Origin: Bacteroidales bacterium
GTDB taxonomy: Bacteria; Bacteroidota; Bacteroidia; Bacteroidales; WCHB1-69
Direction of reading: 5' to 3'
NCBI GenBank assembly: GCA_016285085.1
Contig: JAEEQA010000007.1
Location: 1 to 60,567, forward strand
DNA length: 60,567 nucleotides
Below are positions 53,208-60,567 of this stretch, in pieces. Within the stretch, counting starts at the first letter, position 1. Each line of letters begins with the position of its first letter. Below the pieces are notes generated by a model. The model was not told the origin of the DNA. It made no database searches and was given only the letters and a program-made list of their open reading frames with translations. The translations under genes were made by a program, and so were the position numbers.

Positions 53208-54107
53208 ATGGAGAATGAAGTTCGCGAAAGTGCCCGCATCGAGAGCGCAACCATCAACCTGTTGACCGACTTCGGTTTCAAGCGTATCTTCGGTACGGAG
53301 GCATACAAGAAGAATCTTATCCGTTTCCTGAATGCATTTCTGAAGGAATATATAGGCACCATCAGGGACATCGACTACAGACCGACGGAACATCTCGGGC
53401 TCTTGGAAAAGGAGAAACTACTGATCTACGATGTATTTTGCAGCACAAAGAAGGACGACAGAATCATCGTGGAGATGCAGAAGGCGAGCCAGGAGTTCAT
53501 CCGAGACAGGGTCATCGCGTACTCGGCGCGCAGCATCAGCAGCTCGCTGAGGAAGGGCGACCGGAAGTACAACTTCCCGAAAATCATCTCCATCATCCTT
53601 GTCGATTTCGAACTGCCGGACCTGAAGGGCAGTGACCGGTTCATGCAGCGGGTGACGTTACGAGATGACGAAAACCAAAAATTTTCTGAAAAAGTGGCAT
53701 TTGTTCTGATAGATTTGACTAAATTTGCCGCCCAAACGGATTTCGGGCAGCTTCCCGGCGCAAGGGAGAAATGGTGCTACGCCATCAAGAACATGTGGCG
53801 GATGTCGGCCAGCGACATCCCCGCTGCGGACACCACATTCCGGGAGTTGTACGAAGAGTGCAAACTGTCAAAACTGAGCGACATGGAAAAAGAAGAATAT
53901 GAAAAAAGCATTTTGGAGTACGACGATGTAAAGGACGCGATTGAGTACAACCGCAGGCTGGCACATGAAGAAGGTAGAGAGGAAGGCGAAAACACAGCCC
54001 GCCGCCTCCTTGTCCGGAACATGCTCGCGGAGGGTATTGCCTCTGCCATGATAGCAAGGATTTCCGGCCTTACCGAGGAAGAGGTGCTGGCGCTGGCGAA
54101 AGAATGA
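53208..54107 (+). CDS. Rpn-family / PD-(D/E)XK nuclease transposase-like protein
   Basis: 299 residues. The N-terminus INLLTDFGFKRIFGTE is the hallmark of the Rpn/PDDEXK_2 family (recombination-promoting nuclease, putative transposase). The nuclease core is LLIYDVFCSTKKDDRIIVEMQ, with Asp in YDV and the E-x-Q of the PD-(D/E)XK fold (about residues 73-90). The tail has charged helices (YNRRLAHEEGREEGENTARRLLVRNML) and a helix-turn-helix-like ISGLTEEEVLALAKE found at the C-terminus of many members. It has its own promoter and is bracketed by palindromes 12/13 and 14/15. Members promote RecA-independent recombination in E. coli; the role here is unknown. Confidence 0.88.
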   Translation: MENEVRESARIESATINLLTDFGFKRIFGTEAYKKNLIRFLNAFLKEYIGTIRDIDYRPTEHLGLLEKEKLLIYDVFCSTKKDDRIIVEMQKASQEFIRDRVIAYSARSISSSLRKGDRKYNFPKIISIILVDFELPDLKGSDRFMQRVTLRDDENQKFSEKVAFVLIDLTKFAAQTDFGQLPGAREKWCYAIKNMWRMSASDIPAADTTFRELYEECKLSKLSDMEKEEYEKSILEYDDVKDAIEYNRRLAHEEGREEGENTARRLLVRNMLAEGIASAMIARISGLTEEEVLALAKE

Positions 54108-54138
54108 TCCCCCGCCATTCTGGAGATCAACGCTCGTC

Positions 54139-54167
54139 GTAGAGACGCCATATTATGACGTCTCTAC
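54139..54167. repeat. GTAGAGACG-family palindrome, copy 14
   Basis: 29 bases, core CCATATTATGA: the copy 9/12 core in inverted orientation. Confidence 0.85.
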
Positions 54168-54278
54168 AAAAATCCGGTTTCCCGCTGGTAGAAGGCTCTG
54201 CATTGCCCATAACGACGGAATCCCGGAATTATATCGTATTATATTGTGTCGTATCGTGGTGGTGTGGAAGGGGTGTTT

Positions 54279-54307
54279 GTAGGGATGTCATATTATGGCA
54301 TCCCTAC
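54279..54307. repeat. GTAGAGACG-family palindrome, copy 15 (variant arms)
   Basis: 29 bases with arms GTAGGGATG/CATCCCTAC: both arms changed together, preserving pairing; core TCATATTATGG. Just after the stop of the giant gene. Confidence 0.85.
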
Positions 54308-54329
54308 TATTCACCATACCTTTGTCCCG

Positions 54330-57300
54330 CTAATCGCGCACACAACGCACGGAAGCCCCATTGTTCTTCTGATGGTTGTTGTCGTTGTTACGGAGCATAC
54401 CTTCCGTGTCCTGGCTCAATTCCCGATAGTACGCATTTTTGTTACTGCTCTGCGTAGAAGACCAGAAGTAAGTGTTCTCGGACGTTTCGTTAAAGCTACC
54501 ATTGTAGATGCCAGCAGGCAGGGCGGAAAACCCGCTGCTGTTGCGTTCCGCATTGGCATAGTTGCCCGGAACATTTGCCGTGTTGCTGCTTGTCCAGTCA
54601 CAGCCCGTGGAGAGCTTGCCCGCATGACTTCCCTGATAGCCTGTGCCTGATACAGTGGAACCGTTCACCTCCGACTCCATTGTGCTCCACTCCGCATCAG
54701 TCGGCACATGCCAACCCGTGGGACAGACACCCTGATGGTTGCCCGCAGGAGTGAAGCTGAAATCTTTGTTGTTAAAGGAACCAGCAGCGACCTCCACATA
54801 GTTGTTCGAGCTGGCCGTATCCATGGCCGCACACCAGTTGTAGAGAAGACCGTAACGTTTGGCTTCATACGTAGTCTGGTCGTTATTATACCATGCTGCC
54901 ATCTTGCTGCCAAAGCAGCTTACTGCAGTGACCACAATATTGCTCCCTGTCTTGGGCGAGTGCGAGCACCGCAGGTTCTCGGCCATCCAGCACTGGCTGC
55001 CGATCTGCACCACCGGATACGCGTTGCCGTCGTAGTCCGTCACTGAGGTGACTTGGCCGGAGCCATCGACGGTTTCCAAGCCGTGGTTTGCCCCGTTGTA
55101 TCCGTTGCCTGTGTATGTGCTACCAGTTTGTGCGGGGTGGCTGCCAACATAGCAGGGGTTCACCGTGCGGTCGGCCGCCGTGGAAACGATAGTTACGGTC
55201 ACCGTACGGCTGAAGGTGCAGCCTTCAGCGCTGGATGCGGTGATAGTGACATCGTGGGTACCATTGCCGATAAGGGTGGAGGTATAATCGTGTGTAGTGG
55301 AAGTGGTTATGATAGTGCCGGTTTGTGAGTCACCCCAGTCAATATAGTTGGGATTTCCGCTCACTTCCTTCACCGTCACAATGCCATCTGTTTCACACAG
55401 GCCGATAATTACAGGATTGTTACTCACCATTACACTTTTCGTGGCATCCATGGTATAGCCCTCGGTGGTGTTCGTGGCGGTGACAGTAACGGTGTACGTG
55501 CCGGCAGAGGTGAAGGAATAGGTGGCGGTGTTGCCACTCGTGGAAGTGGGCGTGCCGCTCCAGCTGTAGGTGTAACTGTCGCTGTTGCTCGGGGTGACGG
55601 TGAAGGTCACATCCATAGAGGGAGCACCGCACAACTTAACAGTATCGTCGCCAGTCCGGGTGATAGACAGCATGACGGCATCCCTGACACAACGCACGGA
55701 GTATCCGGAGTGCTTGTGATACGCAGCCTGGTACATAGTCATATCTTCTGTTCTATAGTGCCAGACAAGGTTGTTTTTGCTTTCACCGGGGTCATCCGTA
55801 GAAGACCAGTAGGTGGCTTCTACGCCCGCATCGGCGTAGTCCCCATTGTGGTACCAGCCAGAAGGCACGGCGGAAAACCCTGACTCGTTTCTATGTGGGT
55901 CATCAAGGATTGCAGTAGGCCAATCGCAACCATAGGAAAGAGCTACCGCACCACCTGCAGTGGAGGCACCTGTGACGGAGGCCATCTCGCTCCACTCTGC
56001 ATCAGTCGGCACATGCCACCCCATCGGACAGATACCCTGATGGATGTCCGCATGAGTGAAGGTGAATATGTTGTTGTTATTACCAGTCATAACCTCCTGA
56101 TAGTTGCTCGGGTTAGCCGTGTCCATGGCTGCACACCAGTTGTAGAGAAGGCCGTAACGTTTGGGGTCATACGTAGCCTGGTCGTTAGTGTACCATGCTG
56201 CCATCTTGTTGCTATAGCTAGCATTCCCTGTAGCATTAACCACAATGTTGGTCCCCGTCTTGGGCGAGTGCGTGCACCGCAGGTTCTCAGCCAACCAGCA
56301 TTGGTTGCCAATCTGTACCACTGCATATTCGTTGCCATCGTAGTCCGTCACTGCGATGATGTTACCATCAGTGTCGGTGGTCTCCAAACCGTGGTCTGCA
56401 GCATTGTTATAACCGTTGTTTCTATACTCATTGCCCGTCTGTGCCGGGTGGCTGCCGGCGATGCAGGGATTGGGGCTGTAGTTGCCGAGAACAGCCCTCT
56501 TTGTGATAGAGCAGCCATCGACACTCATACCGGTCACAGTGTACACTCCGGCAGGGGTTGAACTGCTCACCATCAATTCGTTTGTAGCGTTGCTCACCTC
56601 CACGTCAGAGGAGTTTTTCCATGAAAGCGAGGTGCAGTTGTTATCGACCACAATCACCTTGTTATTGCCCGGATCCTCACAAAGTACCAGCGTGGCTAGC
56701 GTGCCGCCGGCATTCAACGTTACACTGGTCGTAGCGGTCAGCGTGTAGTTCGGGTTGGTGCGTGTGGCGGTGACGGTAATGGGGTAGGTGCCCGCCGCAT
56801 TGAAGCTTACTGTGTCCTTATCGGTGGTGCTGGTGCCGTCACTCCATGCAAAGGTGTAGTTGCTGGCATCGTCTCCGGTAATCATGGCGGCGTAGGGGAC
56901 AGTCTTTTCGCTCTCATTACAGAGGTACATCGATCCGCCGCCGGTAATGGAAATAGTTGGGTCAGCACCGGTGGTCACGGAGTAAGGGCCGTAGGTCGTG
57001 GTGCTATCTTCGTTGCTCACTTTTACAATGACGCAGTATTCGGTTTCTGCCACAAGGCCGAGTTGCGAAATGACAGTGTCGCCACCGGTGGCTACGACCA
57101 CAGAATTGCTGCAGGTGCTGTAGGAGGAGGACTCCTTCGCGGGACAGTCGCCCGCTCCTTTCTGCACATAGCACACCTCAACGGTGGCTTCAGGCGACTG
57201 TTTCGCATCGACATCATTCACCGCCACACTGAAACCGGTGGGGTTGACGGCGATGGGGTTAGAAACGTCGGCAGTGGGAGCTTGGGTGGGTGTGCGCTGT

Positions 57301-60300
57301 TGAACAATCGGCGAGGGGGCGCTGCCGTAAGAGTTGGTGGCGGTGTACTGCACGAAATAGTTGGTCTTCGGTGTGAGGCCGGTGAAGGTGTAGTTGTCGG
57401 CATCGGAGGCCTGCACGGTCTGGCAGGTGGCATTGCTCATGTCGCTGTTGGTGGAGATGCAGATCTCATAGGAGGTGATGGGTTCGACGGAGGTGGCATT
57501 GGTTTTCACATTCATGGATGTGGAAGTAACATTGCTCACTATGGGGGCGTTGGCCGTGATGACACTCTTCAAGGCCGCAAGTTCGTCTTTCAAACGCTGA
57601 AGGCTGTCGAACACGCTGTTGATGCGGCGGTTCAGGCTGTCGAACACAGCGAGAAGGTCACACAGGTTTACGGCCTCTTGGGTGCAAGAGGAGGACAATG
57701 CGGTGGCGAAATCGGGAGTGATGGCATTGGGTACGGTGACGGAGCCAGCTCCAGTAAAATTGTGGTCGCCTGTGAACGTATTGCCATTTATCAGCGCCAC
57801 GTTGTCGCAAGTAGTTTCAATGGTGGCACAGAGGTTGCTTTCCGTCACATAGTGGTTGTTGGTCAGGCTATCGTGAATCTGCTCGCCGATGTTGTCCGCA
57901 ATGTTAGCAATGCTGTCGTGGATCCAGCCCGTCACACAGTCCTTCACGCTGTCGCAGACGTGCGTGTTGAAGGTGTTCACGCGGTTGGTCAGTTCCGTCA
58001 GGTCGCTGATACCCGAGATATTGGCAATGCTGTCGTGGATCCAGCTCGTCACACAGTCCTTCACGCTGTCGCAGACGTGCGTGTTGAAGGTGTTTACGCG
58101 GTTGGTCAGTTCCGTCAGGTCACTGATGCCCGAGATGTGGGCAATGCTGTCGTGGATAGCGTTGCCCATAACGGTTTCTGTCACATAGTGGTTAGCATTC
58201 AAGTACTCTTTAATGCAATTTTCCACGCTGTCACAGATGTGTGTGTTGAAGGTGTTCACTCGGTTGGTCAGTTCCGTCAGATCACTGTTGATGTCTGAAA
58301 TGGAGTCGTGGATGGCATTGCCCATGACGGTTTCCGTCACATAGTGGTTATTGGTCAGGGTGTCGTGAATGGCGCTGCCTGCGATGTTGTTCACAATAGT
58401 GTCAATGGCGTGGTTGATTTCGGAGTTGCCGTCTGCAATGGCTGTGGACACACAGTCGTTCACATCGTTGCAGTTCTGGATTTCCAAGCTGCTCAGCGCG
58501 TTCGTAAGGCTGTCGTGGACGATGTTCGCCACCACGGTGTCAATGGCATGGTTAATGGTTGAGTTGCCGTCCGCGATGGCATCACCGATGTTGTTGAGCA
58601 CCACGGTGTCGATGGCATGGTTGATGACGGAGTTACCGTCTGCGATGGCGGTGGCCACGCAGTCGTTCACATCGTTGCAGTTCTGGATTTCATAATTGGT
58701 CAGCGCGTTCGTAAGGCTGTCGTGGACGATGTTCGCCACCACCGTATCAATAGCGTGGTTGAGTTCGGAATTGCCGCCCGCGATGGCGGTGGTCACGCAA
58801 TTGTTCACATCGTCGCAGTTCTGGATTTCCATATTACTCAGTGCATTCGTGAGGCTATCATGAATGGCGCTGCCGATATTGTTGTTCACAATAGTGTCGA
58901 TGGCGTGATTGATGTCGGAACTGGCGTCCGCAATGGCATCACCGATGTTGTTGAGTACGACCGTATCGATGGCGTGATTGATGTCGGAGTTACCGTCAGC
59001 AATTGCATCGCCGATGTTATTGAGTACCACCGTGTCGATGGCATGGTTGATGACAGAGTTGCCGTCCGCGATGGCGGTGGACACGCAATTGTTCACGTCG
59101 TCGCAGTTCTGGATTTCCATATTACTCAGCGCATTCGTGAGGCTATCATGAATGGCGCTGCCGATATTGTTGTTCACAATAGTGTCGATGGCGTGATTGA
59201 TGTCGGAGTTGCCATCAGCAATTGCATCGCCGATGTTATTGAGTACCACCGTGTCGATGGCGTGATTGATGTCGGAGTTGCCGTCGGCAATGGAACTACT
59301 GATGTTGTTGAGCACCACGGTGTCGATAGCGTGGTTGACGTCGGAGTTGCCGTCGGCGATGGCGCCGGTCATATTATTGAGAACCACCGTGTCAATAGCG
59401 TGGTTAATCTCAGAATTGCCGTTGGCGATGGCGCCGGTAACGTTGTTGAGCACCACTGTATCGATAGCGTGGTTGATGTCGGAGTTGCCGTCGGCAATGG
59501 AACTACTGACGTTGTTGAGCACCACCGTATCAATAGCGTGGTTGATGTCGGAGTTGCCGTTGGCGATGGCGGTGGCCACGCAGTCGTTCACATCGTTGCA
59601 GTTCTGGATTTCATAATCATTCAGCGCATTCGTCAGACTGTCATGGATGGCGCCGGCCATAACGGTTTCTGTCACGTAGTGGTTTTCAGTCAGAATGCTG
59701 TTCGTGACGTTCGCTGCGACGGTATCGATAGCGTGGTTGATGTCGGAGTTGCCGTTGGCGATGGCGCCGCTGACGTTGTTGAGCACCACCGTGTCAATAG
59801 CGTGGTTGACGTCGGAGTTGCCGTCGGCGATGGCGGTGGTGACGTTGTTGAGCACCACCGTGTCAATAGCGTGGTTAATCTCAGAATTGCCGTTGGCGAT
59901 GGCGGTGGCCACACAGTCGTTCACGTCGTTGCAGTTCTGGATTTCGTAATCATTCAGCGCATTCGTCAGACTGTCGTGGATCTGTGCGCTGACAATGTTC
60001 TCAATGTTATAGACAATGCTGTCGTGGACGGCATTGGCCATAACGGTTTCCGTCACATAGTGGTTTTCGGCCAGGATGCTGTTCGTGACGTTTGCTGCGA
60101 CGGTGTCGATGGCGTGGTTGATATCGGAGTTGCCATCGGCAATGGCGTTGCCCATGTTGTTGAGCACCACCGTGTCAACAGCGTGGTTGATGTCGGAGTT
60201 GCCATCGGCAATGGCGTTGCCCATGTTGTTGAGCACTACGGTGTCAATGGCGTGGTTAATGTCGGAGTTGCCGTTGGCGATGGCGCCGGTAACGTTGTTG

Positions 60301-60567
60301 AGCACTACCGTATCAATAGCATGGTTGATGTCGGAGTTGCCGTTGGCGATGGCGCCGCTGACGTTGTTGAGCACCACCGTATCAATGGCGTGGTTGATCT
60401 CGGAATTGCCGTTGGCGATGGCGGTGGCCACACAGTCGTTCACGTCGTTGCAGTTCTGGATTTCCAAGCTGCTCAGCGCGTTCGTAAGGCTGTCGTGGAC
60501 GATGTTCGCCACCACGGTGTCGATGGCATGGTTGATGGTAGAATTGCCGTCCGTGATGGCGGTGGCC
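54330..60567 (-). CDS. Giant repetitive surface protein with FN3, PKD-like and two FISUMP domains (5' end outside window)
   Basis: At least 2078 residues; the frame is still open at the right edge, so the start and any signal peptide are missing. Order from the edge: about 22 copies of a 23-residue unit (consensus NGNSDINHAIDTVVLNNVTGAIA) interspersed with seven EIQNCNDVNDCVATAI and several IHDSLTNAL segments (58380-60567); three longer units with LTELTNRVNTFNTHVCDSV (57880-58310); a short coiled coil FDSLNRRINSVFDSLQRLKDEL; a fibronectin III-like domain (about 57000-57540); then two pairs of PKD-like plus FISUMP domain (GSHPAQTG, DYDGNEYAVVQIGNQCWLAENL, GWHVPTDAEWSEM, SVRCVRD). It ends on the second FISUMP domain with no T9SS C-terminal domain. 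Probably a cell-surface fibre or adhesin. Fully in frame across 6.2 kb despite the repeats. Confidence 0.88.
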   Translation of the reverse strand, partial: ATAITDGNSTINHAIDTVVANIVHDSLTNALSSLEIQNCNDVNDCVATAIANGNSEINHAIDTVVLNNVSGAIANGNSDINHAIDTVVLNNVTGAIANGNSDINHAIDTVVLNNMGNAIADGNSDINHAVDTVVLNNMGNAIADGNSDINHAIDTVAANVTNSILAENHYVTETVMANAVHDSIVYNIENIVSAQIHDSLTNALNDYEIQNCNDVNDCVATAIANGNSEINHAIDTVVLNNVTTAIADGNSDVNHAIDTVVLNNVSGAIANGNSDINHAIDTVAANVTNSILTENHYVTETVMAGAIHDSLTNALNDYEIQNCNDVNDCVATAIANGNSDINHAIDTVVLNNVSSSIADGNSDINHAIDTVVLNNVTGAIANGNSEINHAIDTVVLNNMTGAIADGNSDVNHAIDTVVLNNISSSIADGNSDINHAIDTVVLNNIGDAIADGNSDINHAIDTIVNNNIGSAIHDSLTNALSNMEIQNCDDVNNCVSTAIADGNSVINHAIDTVVLNNIGDAIADGNSDINHAIDTVVLNNIGDAIADASSDINHAIDTIVNNNIGSAIHDSLTNALSNMEIQNCDDVNNCVTTAIAGGNSELNHAIDTVVANIVHDSLTNALTNYEIQNCNDVNDCVATAIADGNSVINHAIDTVVLNNIGDAIADGNSTINHAIDTVVANIVHDSLTNALSSLEIQNCNDVNDCVSTAIADGNSEINHAIDTIVNNIAGSAIHDTLTNNHYVTETVMGNAIHDSISDINSDLTELTNRVNTFNTHICDSVENCIKEYLNANHYVTETVMGNAIHDSIAHISGISDLTELTNRVNTFNTHVCDSVKDCVTSWIHDSIANISGISDLTELTNRVNTFNTHVCDSVKDCVTGWIHDSIANIADNIGEQIHDSLTNNHYVTESNLCATIETTCDNVALINGNTFTGDHNFTGAGSVTVPNAITPDFATALSSSCTQEAVNLCDLLAVFDSLNRRINSVFDSLQRLKDELAALKSVITANAPIVSNVTSTSMNVKTNATSVEPITSYEICISTNSDMSNATCQTVQASDADNYTFTGLTPKTNYFVQYTATNSYGSAPSPIVQQRTPTQAPTADVSNPIAVNPTGFSVAVNDVDAKQSPEATVEVCYVQKGAGDCPAKESSSYSTCSNSVVVATGGDTVISQLGLVAETEYCVIVKVSNEDSTTTYGPYSVTTGADPTISITGGGSMYLCNESEKTVPYAAMITGDDASNYTFAWSDGTSTTDKDTVSFNAAGTYPITVTATRTNPNYTLTATTSVTLNAGGTLATLVLCEDPGNNKVIVVDNNCTSLSWKNSSDVEVSNATNELMVSSSTPAGVYTVTGMSVDGCSITKRAVLGNYSPNPCIAGSHPAQTGNEYRNNGYNNAADHGLETTDTDGNIIAVTDYDGNEYAVVQIGNQCWLAENLRCTHSPKTGTNIVVNATGNASYSNKMAAWYTNDQATYDPKRYGLLYNWCAAMDTANPSNYQEVMTGNNNNIFTFTHADIHQGICPMGWHVPTDAEWSEMASVTGASTAGGAVALSYGCDWPTAILDDPHRNESGFSAVPSGWYHNGDYADAGVEATYWSSTDDPGESKNNLVWHYRTEDMTMYQAAYHKHSGYSVRCVRDAVMLSITRTGDDTVKLCGAPSMDVTFTVTPSNSDSYTYSWSGTPTSTSGNTATYSFTSAGTYTVTVTATNTTEGYTMDATKSVMVSNNPVIIGLCETDGIVTVKEVSGNPNYIDWGDSQTGTIITTSTTHDYTSTLIGNGTHDVTITASSAEGCTFSRTVTVTIVSTAADRTVNPCYVGSHPAQTGSTYTGNGYNGANHGLETVDGSGQVTSVTDYDGNAYPVVQIGSQCWMAENLRCSHSPKTGSNIVVTAVSCFGSKMAAWYNNDQTTYEAKRYGLLYNWCAAMDTASSNNYVEVAAGSFNNKDFSFTPAGNHQGVCPTGWHVPTDAEWSTMESEVNGSTVSGTGYQGSHAGKLSTGCDWTSSNTANVPGNYANAERNSSGFSALPAGIYNGSFNETSENTYFWSSTQSSNKNAYYRELSQDTEGMLRNNDNNHQKNNGASVRCVRD
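57880..58310 (-). repeat. Three long coding repeats of about 120 bases
   Basis: Encodes SDLTELTNRVNTFNTHVCDSV...IHDSI units. The two at about 57900-58140 are nearly identical at DNA level with 120-base spacing; the third (about 58200-58310) is more diverged. Confidence 0.8.
58380..60567 (-). repeat. Array of 69-base coding repeats (23 residues each)
   Basis: About 22 units of NGNSxINHAIDTVV..., broken up by EIQNC(N/D)DVN(D/N)C blocks (seven) and HDSLTNAL blocks. Always multiples of three, on the coding strand of the giant protein. It continues past the window edge. Confidence 0.88.

Noticed and set aside
54314-54321. Plus-strand TAccTTTG box just after the giant gene
   Set aside because: Nothing plausible is encoded downstream on that strand; it would only give antisense RNA. 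An 8-base match is expected by chance at this rate.
57063-58298. 411-codon plus-strand frame rich in Gly/His/Val
   Set aside because: Mirror of the FN3 and repeat region of the giant protein; the repeats keep both frames open by their periodicity.
58380-60567. Possible CRISPR array or VNTR outside genes
   Set aside because: The 69-base repeats are contiguous, in frame and coding; there are no unique spacers of constant length between repeats.

Overview
The window looks like the chromosome of an anaerobic member of the Bacteroidales (phylum Bacteroidota), probably a gut or rumen lineage. The evidence: about fifteen TAnnTTTG promoter elements (the Bacteroidota -7 box) and almost no Shine-Dalgarno sites; a MurF-alanine racemase fusion; proteins with gliding-motility/type IX secretion C-terminal domains; a TamL-type lipoprotein BamA paralogue; a DUF3822-RsmD pair; type B ribosomal protein L31; HydF beside acetate kinase (hydrogen/acetate fermentation); and a giant protein with FISUMP domains. 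I cannot name a species.

Layout. (1) 1-6.3 kb: three paralogous secreted FG-GAP-repeat proteins on the minus strand (one cut by the window edge, one broken by an 8-bp tandem duplication, one intact). Between them lies a truncated AAA-type ATPase gene whose end is replaced by a second copy of the murF promoter and first codons. (2) 6.3-26.1 kb: GC-rich plus-strand housekeeping and envelope genes: murF-alr, a sugar dehydratase / WbpB-like oxidoreductase / flippase-like / heptose adenylyltransferase / M23-LysM block, rpmE2, a GlmU-like protein, lon, maf, a 2-hydroxyacid dehydrogenase, rfbD, a LolA-like protein, tamL, a RecD-like helicase and a TonB C-terminal-domain protein. (3) 26.1-31.0 kb: an AT-rich accessory island starting at a large nested hairpin inside direct repeats. 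It encodes a LEA-like coiled-coil/glycine-zipper membrane protein, a partner coiled-coil protein, a TerB-like membrane protein (possibly frameshifted), an SH3 membrane protein, a small coiled coil and a deoxyinosine-glycosylase-like protein. This is the best candidate for an undescribed system. (4) 31.0-42.1 kb: a minus-strand block (rhuM-like, mfd, NSS transporter, mreB, pcrA, hydF) in which most gaps carry one copy of a GTAGAGACG palindrome. (5) 42.2-52.8 kb: ackA, a GldL-like small protein, a DUF4328 membrane protein, recJ, rsmD, DUF3822, two membrane proteins, tRNA-Ala, eno and ansA. (6) 52.8-60.6 kb: an Rpn-type nuclease flanked by palindromes, then the 3' 6.2 kb of a giant repetitive surface protein running off the right edge.

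The palindrome family (15 copies, conserved arms, cores that change but stay self-complementary) is the most striking non-coding pattern. It is strictly intergenic and twice supplies a gene's TAG stop codon. Start codons were placed at ATGs downstream of the promoter boxes where an upstream reading frame would begin inside or ahead of the promoter (murF-alr, the 49.1-kb membrane protein, hydF, the GlmU-like gene, rfbD). All family assignments are from reading the sequence; no database search was possible.
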